Shown here: positions 43,812 through 52,199 of the stretch, piece after piece
Numbering within the stretch: the stretch's first letter is position 1
Layout of the letters: each line of letters opens with the position of its first letter
Source of the DNA: an uncultured Bacteroidia bacterium
GTDB lineage: Bacteria > Bacteroidota > Bacteroidia > Bacteroidales > UBA932
NCBI GenBank assembly: GCA_902779765.1
Contig: CACZCQ010000010.1
Location: 62,001 to 126,000 of the forward strand
DNA: 64,000 nt
Reading direction: 5' to 3'
The notes under the pieces: model-generated
The model's database searches: none
What the model was told of the DNA's origin: nothing
Seen by the model: the letters and a program-made list of their open reading frames with translations, nothing else
Translations under genes and position numbers: made by a program

Positions 43812-45047
43812 ATGAAAAATTGCCTGTTACTTACGGTGCTCGCCGCTTTCTGCCTGGTTTCATGCGGAAAGGATGTGCCTGTGGTCATCCCTGAAAGGAA
43901 TGACATAGTACTCACCAGGTCGGAGGCCGAGGTTGTCTCTGCGGGAACTGATTTCTCATTCGACCTGTTCCGGGAAGTATCCTCCAGGAACGGATACCGC
44001 AATATCTTCATCTCCCCGCTCAGCGCCCATATCGCTACCAGCATGCTGGCGAATGGCGCCTCAGGAGAAACGTATTCCCAGATTGTCAACACCCTCGGAT
44101 ACGATGGTTTCAGCATAGATGACGTAAACTCCACTTACAAGGCCCTTGTCAACGGACTGCGGAAAGTAGATACATCGACAAGGCTCGAAATCGCCAATGC
44201 CATGTGGGTGGACAACAAATTCCCCGTAAGCCAAACCTTTTCCAGGGCAATGTCGGATGATTATGACGCATACGTCAAGAATCTGGACTTCGGGTCAAGG
44301 GATGCTGTCAAGACCATCAACAAATGGTGCTCGGACAAAACGGAAAAGATGATTCCCGATTTTCTCAAGGAACTCACTCCCAACGATATAATGATTTTGA
44401 TGAACGCCCTTTACTTCAACGGCAAATGGGCGCAGCAATTCGAACCTGACCAAACATACAAAGCTACCTTCCATGCCCCCGGCAAGGATGTCCAGAAGGA
44501 TTTCATGCATCTGACAAAAGAATTCATTTATGCCGAAACTGAAGACGGCAAGATCCGGATGTGCGAACTTCCTTACGGCAACGGAGCGTTCGTGATGGAC
44601 GTGATCCTCCCCGACAGCGACTTGAATTTCAAGGAATTCATCAATGGGATGACGGGGGCGGAATGGAAGGAGATGTTTACCTACAGGGGGCGTCACAAGA
44701 TTGTCCTGAGCCTGCCGAAATTCAAGATGGAGGCGGAATATGACCTGAAGGACGCCTTCATGTCGATGGGGATGGAACTTCCATACATCAAAGGCAAAGC
44801 CGACCTGACGAAGATGTGTTCAAATGATTCCTGGCAGCTCTGGGTGGACAGGACCATCCAGAAGGCCGTCATAGAAGTCGATGAGAGCGGGAGCAAGGCC
44901 GCAGCGGTCACTGCCCATGTCATCAAAGGAGAAACATCCCCGGGACCTCAGGAGGTAATACAATTCAATTGCGACCATCCCTTCATGTTCATCATCAGGG
45001 AGACCACCTCAGGTGCGCTCCTCTTCATGGGAGCCTTCACTGACTGA
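43812..45047 (+). CDS. Lipoprotein serpin (serine protease inhibitor)
   Basis: This is a full-length serpin after a lipoprotein signal (MKNCLLLTVLAAFCLVSC), so it is anchored to the envelope. Serpin landmarks include NIFISPLSAHIATSMLANGA, NAMWVDNKFPVS, LMNALYFNGKWAQQF and the C-terminal FNCDHPFMFIIRETTSGALL. The hinge of the reactive loop reads SGSKAAAVT, with the small residues needed for inhibition. The loop is about three residues longer than in alpha-1-antitrypsin; the P1 residue falls near KGETS and is uncertain. Bacteroidota serpins such as miropin of Tannerella block host and competitor proteases. I start at the ATG at 43812. The 128-bp gap to the divergent lipoprotein gene shows no clear promoter. 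Confidence 0.93.
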   Translation: MKNCLLLTVLAAFCLVSCGKDVPVVIPERNDIVLTRSEAEVVSAGTDFSFDLFREVSSRNGYRNIFISPLSAHIATSMLANGASGETYSQIVNTLGYDGFSIDDVNSTYKALVNGLRKVDTSTRLEIANAMWVDNKFPVSQTFSRAMSDDYDAYVKNLDFGSRDAVKTINKWCSDKTEKMIPDFLKELTPNDIMILMNALYFNGKWAQQFEPDQTYKATFHAPGKDVQKDFMHLTKEFIYAETEDGKIRMCELPYGNGAFVMDVILPDSDLNFKEFINGMTGAEWKEMFTYRGRHKIVLSLPKFKMEAEYDLKDAFMSMGMELPYIKGKADLTKMCSNDSWQLWVDRTIQKAVIEVDESGSKAAAVTAHVIKGETSPGPQEVIQFNCDHPFMFIIRETTSGALLFMGAFTD

Positions 45048-45054
45048 AAGGATC

Positions 45055-46158
45055 CTACCTTCTCTTCAAGGCCTTCTTCAAGGTAGGGAGTACATATTCA
45101 GTATATCTTACCATGCCGAGATCGGTGAAGTGCACACCGTCGACGGTAGCTTCCCCGTCCGTTCCCAGCATCCTGTCTCCCTTGATGTAGTAGATTCTCT
45201 TCTCCCCCGCCTTTTTCAGCTTTTCGTACACGGCCTTCATAGAGGCGTTGCGTGCAGCCACGTCCGCCGCCCGAACCTTATCGAACACCAGATGGGGATA
45301 GTTCGGGTTCTCTATGAATACCACCGGGACATCGGGATGGGCGTCACGTATGATCCGGAAGAACCGTTCCTCCCTCTCGTCTATAAGTTCATGCTCACAG
45401 TTAGGGACATTGTCCAGGACGAACAATGACGGATCCTTGACCTGTGCCATGAGCTCTGCAATCTCGTAATCCAGTCTCGCATTGCCGCTGAATCCAAGGT
45501 TTACGACTTCCCTGTCTAGTTCGCGGGAAATGATGTTCGTAAAGGCCATTCCGGGACGGTTGGCGCAGCCCCCCTGAAGGATGCTGGTACCGTACATGAC
45601 TATCGGGGAGCCTTTTTTCGGACTGTTGATCGCAGGTCCCTCTATCACGGAGCCTTCATCGACGCCTATCTCGACCTTCTTGACGCCTTCGTAAAGGGAC
45701 AGGTAGAGGATATACTCCCTCATCACCGGATCCATCCCGTCGATGACCAGCTGGTCGTTCAACGTATCCTTCGCCGGCCTGGCACTCTTGACGAAGCGCC
45801 ACATCCCGTTCACGGGATCCTGGGAATACAGGTCCAGTCCCCTTGTACCGGTATCGGTCATATGGTTCATCGTATGCAGGCCGAACGATATCCATCTCAG
45901 CCTGATGGAAGTGGAATTGGACCTGAAACGGATGGAAATCCCGGCGGAATGGTGGGCAAGGTCCCATACCGGTTTCCTGATAACACCCTCCAGGGAGGCA
46001 GGCAACCTCTCATACAAGGCGGATGTATTCTCGATGGCTTTCCCATATACAGGGAATGCTGATGCGTCAACATAAACCGATTGCTGCTGAGCGCAAACAT
46101 GGCCCGACGGTAAAACCGAAAGGGCCATGGCTAAAAGGATGATCGCTGTTTTCTTCAT
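45055..46158 (-). CDS. Secreted SGNH/GDSL hydrolase
   Basis: A signal peptide (KKTAIILLAMALSVLPSGHVCAQ) is followed by an N-terminal beta-domain of about 150 residues, then an SGNH hydrolase fold. The catalytic blocks are visible: VMYGTSILQGGC (Ser), NLGFSGNARLD (Gly, Asn) and the C-terminal DGVHFTDLG (Asp, His). Family members are carbohydrate esterases or lipases. It is 12 bp downstream of the beta-barrel gene on the same strand and convergent with the serpin. The substrate is unknown. Confidence 0.85.
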   Translation of the reverse strand: MKKTAIILLAMALSVLPSGHVCAQQQSVYVDASAFPVYGKAIENTSALYERLPASLEGVIRKPVWDLAHHSAGISIRFRSNSTSIRLRWISFGLHTMNHMTDTGTRGLDLYSQDPVNGMWRFVKSARPAKDTLNDQLVIDGMDPVMREYILYLSLYEGVKKVEIGVDEGSVIEGPAINSPKKGSPIVMYGTSILQGGCANRPGMAFTNIISRELDREVVNLGFSGNARLDYEIAELMAQVKDPSLFVLDNVPNCEHELIDEREERFFRIIRDAHPDVPVVFIENPNYPHLVFDKVRAADVAARNASMKAVYEKLKKAGEKRIYYIKGDRMLGTDGEATVDGVHFTDLGMVRYTEYVLPTLKKALKRR

Positions 46159-46170
46159 TGTCTGAACAGA

Positions 46171-46656
46171 TCAGAATACATACCGGACTCCGAGTCCCAG
46201 ACTGAGCAGTCCGCTGTCGCGGACCTTGCCGTCACCGAACATCAGACGGGGACGCAGGCTCATGGACAGTTGCAGGGGAAAATCGAAGATATATTCAATG
46301 CCGACATTTCCGAGGATGCCCGCATAGACGATATTGTCGTCAAGGACCTCCGTCCTTCTGCCCCAGACAGCCACACTGGCTCCCGGACCCGCATAAAAAC
46401 CCCATTGGCCGGATGCCGACCAGTCAGGATGGGCAATCATGATGTTATAGATACCGTCGAAATGGAAAGAGTTGGTACTGAATACCTCGTCAAGGCCAAG
46501 CTCGAATTCGAGGAAGTCCGAACCGCTTCCGACAAAGTTCTCATAGCTGATGTCCAAGCCATAGTTTCCGATACGTCCTCCCAAAGCCTTAGGCTGGGCG
46601 GAAGCCACTGCCACGAATGCGAAGACAGCGGCCAGGATGGTCATAGTCTTTCTCAT
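46171..46656 (-). CDS. Small outer-membrane beta-barrel-like protein
   Basis: A signal peptide (RKTMTILAAVFAFVAVASAQ) is followed by about 140 residues of alternating hydrophobic strands with glycines and aromatic residues. It ends in LGLGVRYVF; the terminal Phe is typical of outer-membrane barrels. The size suggests an eight-stranded OmpW/OmpX-like or PorT-like barrel. I start at 46656; a longer frame to 46731 overlaps rnfA. It follows rnfA by 37 bp, so it may be the tail of the Rnf transcript. Function unknown. Confidence 0.65.
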   Translation of the reverse strand: MRKTMTILAAVFAFVAVASAQPKALGGRIGNYGLDISYENFVGSGSDFLEFELGLDEVFSTNSFHFDGIYNIMIAHPDWSASGQWGFYAGPGASVAVWGRRTEVLDDNIVYAGILGNVGIEYIFDFPLQLSMSLRPRLMFGDGKVRDSGLLSLGLGVRYVF

Positions 46657-46693
46657 GATCTGAATAATTAACCAGAAAACAGATCTGCAAAAA

Positions 46694-47296
46694 CTATACG
46701 AGACCGGAGAAACCCATGAATGCCATGGCAAGGATTCCGCAGGTGATCAGGGCGATGGGAACACCCTTGAACTGCTTCGGCACATCATTCAACTCAAGAT
46801 GCTCCCTGAGTCCGGCGAAGAGGATCAAGGCCATTCCGTAACCGATGGCCGTAGCGAATGCGTAGACCACTGACTCTCCGAGGTTCAGCATATGGGCTGC
46901 ACCTCCGCCGAATGTAAACTCCTTGGTGACCACGTTCAGGGCAACGCCGAGCACAGCACAGTTGGTAGTGATCAGCGGAAGGAAGATACCCAGGGCCTGG
47001 TAAAGCGAGGGGCTGATCTTCTTGAGCACGATCTCGACGATCTGGACCAGGGTCGCGATCACGAGGATGAAGGCTATGGTCTGGAGGAACTCCAGTCCGA
47101 AGGGAATCAGCAGGAACTTGTTTATCAGGTACGTGACAAGGGTCGCAAAGGTGATGACGAAGACCACGGCTCCGGACATGCCGGTAGCTGTCGACAACTT
47201 GCTGGAGACTCCGATGAACGGACAGGTGCCCAGGAACTGGGCCAGCATGATGTTATTGACGAATATCGCCGAAATTATGATGAGGAAATATTCCAT
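46694..47296 (-). CDS. rnfA: Rnf electron transport complex subunit RnfA
   Basis: This six-helix inner-membrane subunit forms, with RnfE, the membrane core around a cluster that carries electrons across the complex. It begins YFLIIISAIFVNNIMLAQFLG with the conserved Cys in FLGTCPFIGVS, and the second Cys lies in TTNCAVLGVALN. 200 residues is normal. Last gene of the rnfBCDGEA order. NqrE of the sodium-pumping NADH:quinone reductase is related, but the rnfB and rnfC neighbours settle the assignment. Confidence 0.95.
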   Translation of the reverse strand: MEYFLIIISAIFVNNIMLAQFLGTCPFIGVSSKLSTATGMSGAVVFVITFATLVTYLINKFLLIPFGLEFLQTIAFILVIATLVQIVEIVLKKISPSLYQALGIFLPLITTNCAVLGVALNVVTKEFTFGGGAAHMLNLGESVVYAFATAIGYGMALILFAGLREHLELNDVPKQFKGVPIALITCGILAMAFMGFSGLV

Positions 47297-47299
47297 GAC

Positions 47300-47890
47300 C
47301 TAGCTCTTTTTTGCGATTTTGTTGAAAAGTACCATAAGATAACCCAGGGCGATGAAAGCGCCGGGGGCCATCACGAATACGAGGAGGCCGTCGCCGGAGA
47401 TAAACTTCCAGCCGAAGGCGGACCCGCTTCCGAGGATCTCACGCACGAGGCCGAGAACGGTAAGGCTCATTGTGAAACCGAAACCGATTCCCAGTCCGTC
47501 GAGGGCGGAATCCACGATGCCGTTCTTGCTTGCAAATGCCTCAGCGCGTCCAAGCACGATGCAGTTCACAACGATCAGCGGTATGAACAGGCCGAGGGTC
47601 TTGTACATATCCGGGGTATAGGCCTGCATGGCGAACTGGAGGATTGTCACGAAGGTCGCGATGACGACGATATAGACAGGGATATGAACCTTGTCAGGGA
47701 CCAGGGGTGCGATGGCCGAGATCACGATATTGGACAGCACGAGGACGAAGAGGGTGGCAAGGCCCATGCTGAGGCCGTTGATGGCCGACGTCGTCGTAGC
47801 CAGTGTCGGGCAAAGTCCGAGGAGAAGTACGAAAGTAGGATTCTCCTTGAAGAAGCCTTTGGTGAAGATATTCAGTTTTCTCTTGCTCAT
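47300..47890 (-). CDS. rnfE: Rnf complex subunit RnfE
   Basis: This partner of RnfA has the mirrored six-helix topology. KENPTFVLLLGLCPTLATTTS and VVNCIVLGRAEAFASKNG hold the two conserved cysteines for the membrane iron-sulfur cluster. 196 residues. It lies 3 bp from rnfG and 3 bp from rnfA. Confidence 0.95.
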   Translation of the reverse strand: MSKRKLNIFTKGFFKENPTFVLLLGLCPTLATTTSAINGLSMGLATLFVLVLSNIVISAIAPLVPDKVHIPVYIVVIATFVTILQFAMQAYTPDMYKTLGLFIPLIVVNCIVLGRAEAFASKNGIVDSALDGLGIGFGFTMSLTVLGLVREILGSGSAFGWKFISGDGLLVFVMAPGAFIALGYLMVLFNKIAKKS

Positions 47891-47893
47891 AGC

Positions 47894-48457
47894 CTATTCT
47901 CCTTTAATGGTCTTGAAAGCCTCGACGGCATTCTTGACTGCGAGGGAATATGCCCTCGAAGTGATGGTCGAAGCTGTGATTGCATCCACGTCCCCGCCGT
48001 CCTTCTTGACTGAAAGGATCTTCTGGGACGGATCGAATCCCTTGAACTGTGAGTAGAAGTGTTCGTCAGAAGTACACTTGGCTCCGAGTCCGGGGGTTTC
48101 GGTATGTGAGAGAACGGAAGTGTTGTACACGTTGCCGTCAGGAGTTATCCCGACCATCAGGGTCAGAGGACCTCCGAATCCGACGGTAGTGGACTTGATG
48201 GCATATGCGACCACTTCATCTCCGTTGCTGCTGACGTAATATTCAGAAGGCTGTCCGCCGACCTTTACTTCCCTGGCATCGGAGATATCGCCGCCGTCAG
48301 GAAGGACAGCCCCGATAGAGGCTTTGAGGATATCGGCATTAGCCTTGTCTATGGGTGCCTTGGTCAAAGCGTACATGCAGCCCAGGAGTGCGGAACACAC
48401 CAGGCAGACAGCCGTAAGACACAGGACCATGTTGGTCAAATTGGATTTAGCTGCCAT
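47894..48457 (-). CDS. rnfG: Rnf complex subunit RnfG (FMN-carrying)
   Basis: One N-terminal membrane helix precedes an external FMN-binding domain. ITASTIT matches the flavinylation motif of the (S/T)GAT(S/T)-like type, where FMN is attached to the last Thr by ApbE, with Ser in place of Gly. THTETPGLGAK-like sequence (SHTETPGLGAKC) is also typical. 187 residues. An apbE gene is not in this window. Confidence 0.93.
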   Translation of the reverse strand: MAAKSNLTNMVLCLTAVCLVCSALLGCMYALTKAPIDKANADILKASIGAVLPDGGDISDAREVKVGGQPSEYYVSSNGDEVVAYAIKSTTVGFGGPLTLMVGITPDGNVYNTSVLSHTETPGLGAKCTSDEHFYSQFKGFDPSQKILSVKKDGGDVDAITASTITSRAYSLAVKNAVEAFKTIKGE

Positions 48458-48460
48458 AAT

Positions 48461-49444
48461 CTATGCCCTCCCGTATTTTTTCTGATGGAACCAGTTGTTG
48501 AGAAGAGGAACCGTCGAGTTCATAATGAGGATCGCGAAGCTCATTCCTTCGGGATAGGATCCGAAGTACCTGATCATCAATGTTATGAAACCGATCCCTA
48601 TACCGAATATGATACCGCCCTTCGTAGTCATCGGAGAGGTCACGTAGTCGGTCGCCATGAAGCAGGAACCGAGGAGCAGACCACCGGTGAGGAGATTGAA
48701 GAGAGGATCTGTGAACTGGGCGGGATTGGCCAGCCAGAAGATGCAGGATACCGCCGCCACGGTGCCGAGGATCGAAAGGGTGATCCAAGGCTTGATGACC
48801 TTGCGGGCGACGAGGTAGATGAAGCCCACAAGTATCGCTATCGCACATGCCTCTCCGGCAGAACCGCCGATATTGGCGAACAGCATCTGGGAATATGAGT
48901 ACCCGTGCTGGGCCATGAGTTCCGGTACCGAGGCTCCCTGCATCAGGCCTTCCTTGATGACACCCAGGGGGGTGGCGCCGGTTATGGCGTCAACTCCGAA
49001 CAGTCCCTGGGGGATTTCCCAACGGGTCATATATGTCGGGAAGGAAATGAGCAGGAATACTCGTCCGACGAGAGCCGGGTTGAAAAGATTCTGTCCGAGA
49101 CCTCCGAAAGTCATCTTCGCCACACCTATGGCGACGATGGCTCCGATGAACACGACCCACCACGGGGTGGTCGTGGGAAGGTTCAGGGCCAGCAGGATAC
49201 CAGTAACGATTGCCGACCAGTCCCCTGTCGTAGAAGCCTTCTTGAGGCAATATCTCGTGATGAGGTATTCAACAAGCACGCAGGAAAGTACGCTGACTGC
49301 CAGTACCAGGAGTTCCTTCCATCCGTAGAATACCACGGAAACGACAACCGCAGGCAGCAAGGCAATAACGACATCACGCATCAGGACCTTGGTCGTGGTC
49401 TTGGAATGCAGGTGCGGATTAGGTGAAACCAATATCTTATCCAT
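48461..49444 (-). CDS. rnfD: Rnf complex subunit RnfD (FMN-carrying)
   Basis: This polytopic membrane subunit begins VSPNPHLHSKTTTKVLMRDV. The flavinylation motif is in DAITGATPLG, where the Thr would carry FMN. Eight or more hydrophobic segments are visible, with RWEIPQGLFGV and FMATDYVTSPMTTKG as conserved loops. 327 residues. It lies 3 bp from rnfC and rnfG. Confidence 0.95.
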   Translation of the reverse strand: MDKILVSPNPHLHSKTTTKVLMRDVVIALLPAVVVSVVFYGWKELLVLAVSVLSCVLVEYLITRYCLKKASTTGDWSAIVTGILLALNLPTTTPWWVVFIGAIVAIGVAKMTFGGLGQNLFNPALVGRVFLLISFPTYMTRWEIPQGLFGVDAITGATPLGVIKEGLMQGASVPELMAQHGYSYSQMLFANIGGSAGEACAIAILVGFIYLVARKVIKPWITLSILGTVAAVSCIFWLANPAQFTDPLFNLLTGGLLLGSCFMATDYVTSPMTTKGGIIFGIGIGFITLMIRYFGSYPEGMSFAILIMNSTVPLLNNWFHQKKYGRA

Positions 49445-49447
49445 ACG

Positions 49448-50845
49448 CTATTCAGTTTTCGGTTTTGCGGCCTCCGCAGCTGCCTTGGCAGCGGCGGCGC
49501 GGGCCTTCATTATTCCCATGACCTGGCCTCTGGCCTGGCTTATGACATCCAGGAGCGGGATCCCTGCAGGGCAGGAATACAGGCAGCATCCGCACATGAT
49601 GCAATCCTGGACGGCATTCTCTTCGAGAGCATCTGTGTTGCCGGCTTTGGCAAGCCGGTTGAGCAGGAACGGTTCCAGGCCCATCGGGCAGGCATCAGCG
49701 CATTTGCCGCAACGGATGCAATTGCTCTCGGGCATCCTCTTGGTCTGCTCCCTGGTAAGGAACAGGAGACCTCCGGTACCCTTCATGGTGGCAGCCTCGA
49801 GGTTAGCGATGGACTTGCCCATCATGGGACCGCCGCTGATTACCTTGGCAGCATCTTCAGGAACTCCGCCGAGGAAGTCGATGATATAGTTGATCGGAGT
49901 ACCTACCCTCACAAGGAGGTTCGCCTGACGTGGGAAGCATTCTCCGGTGACAGTCACCGAATTATCCACCAGGGGCTTGTTCTTCTGGACAGCCTCATAG
50001 ACAGCAAGGGCTGTGCAGACATTGTCCACCACGGCCCCGACATCGATCGGAAGACCGCCGGACTTGACCTGACGGTGCATAACTGCGTCGATCAGCTGCT
50101 TCTCGCCGCCCTCCGGATACTTTTTCATCAGGGACATGACCTCGATTCCGGCATAGTCGGTGGACTTAGCCTTCATCTCGGCTACGACCTTTTCGATATG
50201 GTCGATGGCCTCAGGCTTGTTGTCTTCGATAGCGATGGTCGCCTTGTCGACTCCAAGGGCTTTCTTGATGATGGCGGTACCGACAACCACCTGTTCTCCT
50301 TTTTCCAGCAGGGTGCGGAAATCGGACGTAAGATAAGGCTCACATTCGCAGCCGTTGATTATCAGCATCTCGCAAGTCTTTCCAGGAGGAGGGCTGAGCT
50401 TTACGTGGGTCGGGAAGGTTGCACCTCCGAGTCCGACTACACCGCCGAGCTTGATCTTCTCGATTATGGCTTTGGGATCCTGCGGTATTTCCGTGATGAG
50501 GGTGTCGGTCCTGTCTATGCCTTCCATCCACTCGTCTCCCTCGACTGCGATTTCAACGACCATCTGGTTGTTTCCGGAAAGATCCTTGCGGGGACCGATC
50601 GACTTGACCGTACCGGAGACGGATGAATGGATGTATGCCGACATGAATCCGCCCGGCTCGGCTATCACCTGGCCCGCCTTGACCTTGTCACCCACGGCGA
50701 CCACCGGCTTGGCCGGAGCCCCGATATGCTGTGCGACGGCGATGTACACGGTAGGAGGAGTCGGCAGGACTTCTATCTTGCAGTCGCGCGAGATCTTGGC
50801 GTCGTTCGGATGGACGCCTCCGATAGAGAATGTTCTTCTAGCCAT
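49448..50845 (-). CDS. rnfC: Rnf complex subunit RnfC (NADH-binding)
   Basis: This peripheral subunit, related to the NADH-binding part of complex I, exchanges electrons with NAD. The first domain resembles a barrel-sandwich carrier (GDKVKAGQVIAEPGGFMSAY). Then come the flavin/NAD region (LGGATFPTHVKLSPPPGK, INGCECEPYLTSDFR) and a C-terminal pair of 4Fe-4S motifs, CIRCGKCADACP and CIMCGCCLYSCP. A short Ala/Lys-rich tail replaces the long tail of proteobacterial RnfC. It overlaps rnfB by 8 bases. Confidence 0.95.
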   Translation of the reverse strand: MARRTFSIGGVHPNDAKISRDCKIEVLPTPPTVYIAVAQHIGAPAKPVVAVGDKVKAGQVIAEPGGFMSAYIHSSVSGTVKSIGPRKDLSGNNQMVVEIAVEGDEWMEGIDRTDTLITEIPQDPKAIIEKIKLGGVVGLGGATFPTHVKLSPPPGKTCEMLIINGCECEPYLTSDFRTLLEKGEQVVVGTAIIKKALGVDKATIAIEDNKPEAIDHIEKVVAEMKAKSTDYAGIEVMSLMKKYPEGGEKQLIDAVMHRQVKSGGLPIDVGAVVDNVCTALAVYEAVQKNKPLVDNSVTVTGECFPRQANLLVRVGTPINYIIDFLGGVPEDAAKVISGGPMMGKSIANLEAATMKGTGGLLFLTREQTKRMPESNCIRCGKCADACPMGLEPFLLNRLAKAGNTDALEENAVQDCIMCGCCLYSCPAGIPLLDVISQARGQVMGIMKARAAAAKAAAEAAKPKTE

Positions 50846-51767
50846 TGTTTTCCTCCTTCTTTATTTCATTGGCGGCCGCGGCAGCGGCTTCGCGGGCTTT
50901 CTTCTGACGCTCCTGCACCCTTGCCTTCACCGCCTCCTTGTCGAGCGGTTTGGGGAAGTTGACACCATGGATCGCCCCGGTAGGACACATGGCCTCGCAT
51001 TCACGGCAAAGCTTGCACTTTTCGGGATCGATATAGGCCACGTTATTGTCCAGGACGATGGCTCCGTGGGTACAGGTCTTGACACATATCCCGCAACCGA
51101 TGCAAGCAGCGGCGCAAGCTTTCTTGACAGAGGGTCCCTTGTCCTTGTTGACGCAGGACACGAATTCCCTCATGCCCCTGGGTCCTTTCTTCCTCAACTC
51201 GATAATACCCTTCGGACAAGCCTTCGTACAGGCACCGCAGGCAGTACATTTGTTCTCGTCCACGACAGGGAGACCCGTCTCGGGATCCATCGAAAGGGCA
51301 CCGAACTTACAGGCTTCCACACAGTCGCCGCAACCGAGGCAGCCGAAAGCGCAACCGGTGTCGCCCGAGTAAAGGGAAGCCTTCACCTTGCAGGAAACGG
51401 AACCGTCGTACTCATTGACCTTGGGCCTGTTCGCACAGGAACCGTTGCAGCGCACCACGGCCACCATCGGGGCCTTCTCCTGGATCTCATATCCAAGGAT
51501 ATCGGCGACTGCCTTCATTGTCTCATTGCCACCTACCGGACAGAAATGGTTGTCCAGGTTCGGGGCCTTCACAGCCGACTCGGCGAATGCATGGCATCCG
51601 GCAAAGCCGCACCCTCCGCAATTAGCCCCGGGCATGGCCTTTTCGACCAGCTCGATGCGAGGATCCTCGACCACCTTGAAACGCTGCGCGACAAGGTAGA
51701 GGGTCAACGCAAGCAGCAGGCCTAGTCCTGAGATGATTGCGATGGTCCAGATAATAGTTGTTGTCAT
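50838..51767 (-). CDS. rnfB: Rnf complex subunit RnfB (ferredoxin-type iron-sulfur protein)
   Basis: An N-terminal membrane helix precedes an iron-sulfur domain with GANCGGCGFAGCHAFAE, then several 4Fe-4S motifs (CLGCGDCVEACK, CTACGACTKACP, CIGCGICVKTCT, CKLCRECEAMCP). It accepts electrons from or gives them to ferredoxin. At 309 residues with five or more clusters it is the long form found in anaerobes, versus about 190 in E. coli RsxB. First rnf gene, preceded by rseC. Confidence 0.95.
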   Translation of the reverse strand: MTTTIIWTIAIISGLGLLLALTLYLVAQRFKVVEDPRIELVEKAMPGANCGGCGFAGCHAFAESAVKAPNLDNHFCPVGGNETMKAVADILGYEIQEKAPMVAVVRCNGSCANRPKVNEYDGSVSCKVKASLYSGDTGCAFGCLGCGDCVEACKFGALSMDPETGLPVVDENKCTACGACTKACPKGIIELRKKGPRGMREFVSCVNKDKGPSVKKACAAACIGCGICVKTCTHGAIVLDNNVAYIDPEKCKLCRECEAMCPTGAIHGVNFPKPLDKEAVKARVQERQKKAREAAAAAANEIKKEENNG

Positions 51768-51782
51768 AAAAATTGTTTGGAT

Positions 51783-52199
51783 TTATCTCCTGATAAAAAA
51801 CTCATATCCCTCCGCGAGTCGGTCCTTGAAGAGATACAGTATAAGATAGTACAAAGCGACGCCCAGGATCGAAATGACACCGGCAGCAAGTTCACCCAGC
51901 CCTATCAAAGACAAAGATAATATTAAAATCAGTAAAAACATCACGGGCAGCACATAAGAAAGCAGAACTGCCTTAAGTCCGGTCTTCGGGGCCAGGCATA
52001 CCTCGACTTCCTGTCCGGAAACATATTCCATCCCGGCCGGGGCAGGTACTTCGACGATCTTCTTACGGGATTCCGACATGCCGCATAGACCGGCGGCATG
52101 ACAGGCTGCACAGGCAGATTCCGAGACGATCTCCACACTGACCTTCTTGCTGTCCGCGGAGACCACTCTGCCTTTATGGGAAATCAGTTCGGCCATCAA
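51783..52199 (-). CDS. rseC: RseC/MucC-like membrane protein
   Basis: Two hydrophobic helices in the C-terminal half (VLLSYVLPVMFLLILILSLS and the next) follow an N-terminal cysteine cluster with SACAACHAAGLCGMSESRKK. The family (positive regulator of sigma-E, also tied to SoxR reduction) is regularly placed next to rnf genes in Bacteroidales, and may help mature or feed electrons to Rnf. The 138-residue length is normal. Its start overlaps the stop of the DUF3108 gene by 4 bases. Confidence 0.85.
   Translation of the reverse strand: MMAELISHKGRVVSADSKKVSVEIVSESACAACHAAGLCGMSESRKKIVEVPAPAGMEYVSGQEVEVCLAPKTGLKAVLLSYVLPVMFLLILILSLSLIGLGELAAGVISILGVALYYLILYLFKDRLAEGYEFFIRR

Noticed and set aside
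45054-45087. Stem cctacctt/aaggtagg at the serpin-SGNH convergent junction
   Set aside because: The 18-base loop is large, there is no T-run on either strand, and most of it is coding sequence for the SGNH hydrolase.
46892-48013. A 373-codon open frame on the plus strand across rnfA, rnfE and rnfG
   Set aside because: It is very rich in Glu, Asp, His and Gly, the mirror image of hydrophobic membrane genes on the other strand; not a gene.
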